A stretch of DNA of 16,603 nucleotides from Parcubacteria group bacterium GW2011_GWD2_43_10 (GTDB lineage: Bacteria; Patescibacteriota; Patescibacteriia; Veblenbacterales; UBA10138), in contig LCEZ01000011.1 in NCBI GenBank assembly GCA_000995845.1, positions 14,162 to 30,764 of the forward strand, in the 5' to 3' direction. Under the pieces are notes generated by a model that was not told the origin of the DNA, made no database searches, and worked only from the letters and a program-made list of their open reading frames with translations. The position numbers and the translations under genes were made by a program. The first letter of the stretch is position 1. Every line of letters starts with the position of its first letter. Shown piece by piece: positions 14,226-16,603 of the stretch.

Positions 14226-16406
14226 TTAAAAAAATCTACGAATACGTAAGCTGTTACTAACCACTGATACGCTGGAAAAAGCCATGGCCGCAGCGGCAAT
14301 CATCGGACTAAGCAGACCCAAAGCTGCTAGTGGAATAGCTGCCACATTATAGGCAAAAGCCCAAAATAAATTCTGCTGAATTGTCCGAAAAGTTTTTTTT
14401 GATAACCTAATCGCTTCTACGGCCTTGAACGGATTGCCTTGGACTAATACAATATTCCCAGCTTCCATAGCCACATCAGTACCGCTGCCCATAGCTATAC
14501 CCAAATCTGCCTGGGCTAAGGCTGGCGCATCATTTATGCCATCACCAATAAAAGCAATTATTTTCCCTTGAGCCTGTAGTGCAGCAACTTTGGCAACTTT
14601 ATCTTGCGGTAAAACTTCAGCCACAACTTGATTAATACCTAGCTCCCTCGCTACTGCTTCAGCCGTACGCTTGCTATCACCTGACAACATCACGCTTACT
14701 ATGCCAAGTTTATTAAGCTCAGCTACAGCTTGCTTCGCCTGAGGTTTTACAATGTCAGCCACGGAAATAATTCCAGCAGGCTGATTATCAATACTTACAG
14801 CAAAGGCGGTTTCGCCCATTTCCTGCCTGCTCTCAATTTCAGTATTAAGAGCACCGATTTCAATTCCCCTTTTCCCCAAATAGCCAACGGTACCAATAAC
14901 TACTAACTTATTCTTTACCCGGCCTCTCACCCCGCCACCAGCCTCAGCCACAAAATCACTAACTGGCAATAGTTCTTGTTTATCTTCTTCACTGGCATAT
15001 CTCACAACTGCTTGAGCTACTGGGTGTTCTGAGGCGTTCTCCACGCTAGCAACTAACTGTAGAAATTCATTTTTGTCAAAGTTATCAATTGTTTGTAAAT
15101 ATTTAACTTCTGGCCGACCTTGGGTTAAGGTACCGGTTTTATCAAACACCACCACATCAATTTTCTTGGCCCGTTCTAAGGACTCGCCATTTTTTATTAA
15201 AATGCCAAGTTTTGCGCCCAAACCAGTGCCCACCATAATAGCTGTGGGCGTGGCTAAACCTAAGGCACAAGGGCAAGCAATTACCAGTACCGCTACCGCT
15301 GGAATAAAAGCGCTAGCAATTTCTCCTGTAAATAAATACCAAGCGATCGCGGTTATGGCCGCAATAACTAAGACTATAGGTACAAAAATACCAGAAATCC
15401 GATCAGCCATTTTTTGTATGGGGGCTTTTTTAGTTTGCGCCTCAGCGACCAGCTTTACTATTTGCGCCAGCATGGTATTAGCCCCAACGCGTTCAATTTT
15501 AACTTTAATAAGCCCGTTAGTATTAATAGTCGCACCAAAAACTTGATCCTCAGCTTTCTTATCTACTGGCATAGATTCACCTGTTAACATTGATTCGTCA
15601 ATAGCCGCGGCTCCTTCAATTATTTTGCCGTCGCTTGGTATTTTTTCACCTGGACGAACAACTACTATCTCACCTATTTGTAACTCGGCAATATCTAGTT
15701 CAACTTCCACACCCTGCCTAATAACATGGGCTTTTTTCGCACCCAATTCCATGAGTTTTGTAATCGCTTCACTGGCTTGACCTGTACTTTTGGCTTCAAA
15801 ATATTTACCCAATAAAATTAGCGCGGTAATAATCGCCCCAGTTTCAAAATAAATATGCGGCTCGTTAGCTATAACTGCCCACCAGCTAAAAACTAGAGCT
15901 GATAATGTTCCTAAAGAAACTAAACTGTCCATACCTGGTCTTAAACGCCTGAATTCTTTAAACAAGCCAACATGAAATTGCCAGCCAAAACCTAGAATAA
16001 CCACCATGCTTATAATTGCTATCAGCCACATGGATAACATAATTTGCCCAATCTCTGGGCCAAATTCCAAACCCAGCATGCCTATAGCCGCAATTGGTGT
16101 GGTAAATATTAACGCCCAAAAAGCACGCTGCTTAGTTGGTTTAATTTCAGCGGCTAGGTAGCTAGTATGATCAGAATCTTTATGTGAGTTTGCTTGATGT
16201 ATGGGTACACTATAACCGGCTTTGTGCACTGCCTTATGCAAATCATGCTCACTGGCTAGCGATTCATCAAAAGTGACTGTGGCTTGCTTTAACGCAAAAT
16301 TTACCGAAGCCTCAGCTACACCCTTAACTTGTTTGAGCGAATCCTCATTCAAGACCACACAGGAAGCACAGTGCATACCAGCAATTGGAAATGTTATTGT
16401 TCTCAT
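14226..16406 (-). CDS. copA: Copper-translocating P1B-type ATPase
   Basis: The 726-residue protein exports Cu+ from the cytoplasm using ATP. It has one N-terminal heavy-metal-associated domain with GMHCASC (10-16), then membrane segments from about 95. The actuator domain has TGES (275-278), and the transport site is CPC (378-380) followed by the usual ALGLATPTA. The phosphorylated Asp is D422 in DKTGT, the nucleotide domain has the HP site (461-462), and GDGINDAP (621-628) completes the P domain. YN (686-687) and MAFSSVSVVSNSLR (708-721) in the last two membrane segments are the Cu+ specificity residues. The ATG at 16406 is preceded by GGGAG at good spacing. The gene starts 2 bases after the stop of a cupredoxin-domain protein, which supports copper as substrate. 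Confidence 0.96.
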   Translation of the reverse strand: MRTITFPIAGMHCASCVVLNEDSLKQVKGVAEASVNFALKQATVTFDESLASEHDLHKAVHKAGYSVPIHQANSHKDSDHTSYLAAEIKPTKQRAFWALIFTTPIAAIGMLGLEFGPEIGQIMLSMWLIAIISMVVILGFGWQFHVGLFKEFRRLRPGMDSLVSLGTLSALVFSWWAVIANEPHIYFETGAIITALILLGKYFEAKSTGQASEAITKLMELGAKKAHVIRQGVEVELDIAELQIGEIVVVRPGEKIPSDGKIIEGAAAIDESMLTGESMPVDKKAEDQVFGATINTNGLIKVKIERVGANTMLAQIVKLVAEAQTKKAPIQKMADRISGIFVPIVLVIAAITAIAWYLFTGEIASAFIPAVAVLVIACPCALGLATPTAIMVGTGLGAKLGILIKNGESLERAKKIDVVVFDKTGTLTQGRPEVKYLQTIDNFDKNEFLQLVASVENASEHPVAQAVVRYASEEDKQELLPVSDFVAEAGGGVRGRVKNKLVVIGTVGYLGKRGIEIGALNTEIESRQEMGETAFAVSIDNQPAGIISVADIVKPQAKQAVAELNKLGIVSVMLSGDSKRTAEAVARELGINQVVAEVLPQDKVAKVAALQAQGKIIAFIGDGINDAPALAQADLGIAMGSGTDVAMEAGNIVLVQGNPFKAVEAIRLSKKTFRTIQQNLFWAFAYNVAAIPLAALGLLSPMIAAAAMAFSSVSVVSNSLRIRRFF

Positions 16407-16408
16407 AA

Positions 16409-16603
16409 TTAACTCCCTTTATCCGGCAACACGGTAAAACTGCCGGTGTACATACCCATGGCACAATGGAATGGCATCTGTCCTTCTCCTTGGGCGGTGA
16501 ATTCAATTACATTAATACCTGACTTTATGTATTTAGTCGTGTTGAGCGCGGGAAATTGCAAAATACTTTGACAGCCATATGTATTTACGCCCCTTATTTC
16601 CCA
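16409..16603 (-). CDS. Cupredoxin-domain protein, C-terminal part (runs off the window)
   Basis: The last 64 codons of a gene entering from the right edge are open and end at TAA (16409-16411). The residues include YGCQSILQFPALN, then KSGINVIEFTA and MPFHCAMGMYTGSF. The His-Cys-x-Met-x-Met cluster and strand pattern match the copper site of cupredoxin-like domains found at the C-terminus of membrane proteins that often also carry a heavy-metal-associated domain and a TauE/SafE transporter. Which of these is present here cannot be seen. It is translationally coupled to copA (TAA, 2 nt, ATG), so the pair very likely works together in copper handling. This frame is too short and edge-cut to name a gene. 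Confidence 0.75.
   Translation of the reverse strand, partial: WEIRGVNTYGCQSILQFPALNTTKYIKSGINVIEFTAQGEGQMPFHCAMGMYTGSFTVLPDKGS

Noticed and set aside
1..16603. CRISPR array, insertion sequence or rRNA
   Set aside because: No regularly spaced repeats, transposase or conserved rRNA segments were found by reading either strand.

Overview
The window looks like a stretch of a Patescibacteria (Candidate Phyla Radiation) chromosome. This is inferred from overall style: moderately AT-rich compact genes, many short intergenic gaps, GspG-like pseudopilins, a MASE1 histidine kinase with a stand-alone receiver, and many genes without a clear Shine-Dalgarno. No marker gene fixes the lineage. UGA is used as a stop (at 9061-9063), which argues against the groups that recode UGA. 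Nearly everything is on the minus strand; only the helicase pair at 7150-9063 is on the plus strand.

Region 1 (1-2338): a membrane-anchored sorbosone-dehydrogenase-type beta-propeller protein whose N-terminal membrane part resembles the ferric reductase/YedZ (MsrQ) fold, then a 359-base gene-poor stretch with tRNA-Pro(CGG), its terminator, and a second copy of the last 20 bases of the tRNA 154 bp away. The DNA between the two copies is rich in hairpins. Region 2 (2339-6580): a carbohydrate and transport block, in transcription order a CaCA-type cation exchanger, a GH1 beta-glycosidase, an EamA/DMT transporter and a membrane-anchored clan GH-A-like glycosidase. Region 3 (6599-7142): the HU gene, with a GC-richer composition, divergent from the helicase. 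Region 4 (7150-9067): an SF2 DExH helicase and a 103-residue protein of unknown function, both with strong AGGAGG sites, closed by a bidirectional terminator whose stem contains the stop codon.

Region 5 (9072-13778): a co-directional cluster of a MASE1-PAS-PAS histidine kinase (frame broken by one missing base near 13380), a CheY-like receiver, a putative secreted protein or lipoprotein, and two tandem GspG-like pseudopilins with four conserved cysteines each. The order suggests a sensory system tied to a surface pilus or secretion apparatus; this is inference. Region 6 (13796-16603): a copper block with the C-terminal end of a cupredoxin-domain protein, the P1B-type ATPase CopA two bases later, and a small membrane protein, closed by a terminator.

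A recurring feature is an extended -10 box (TGnTATAmT) 6 nt upstream of the ATG at both 1979 and 6580, with weaker cases elsewhere, which would give leaderless mRNAs. I found no CRISPR array, insertion sequence or rRNA. The least explained items are the duplicated tRNA 3' end with its structured interior, the helicase/small-protein pair, and the kinase-receiver-pseudopilin cluster.
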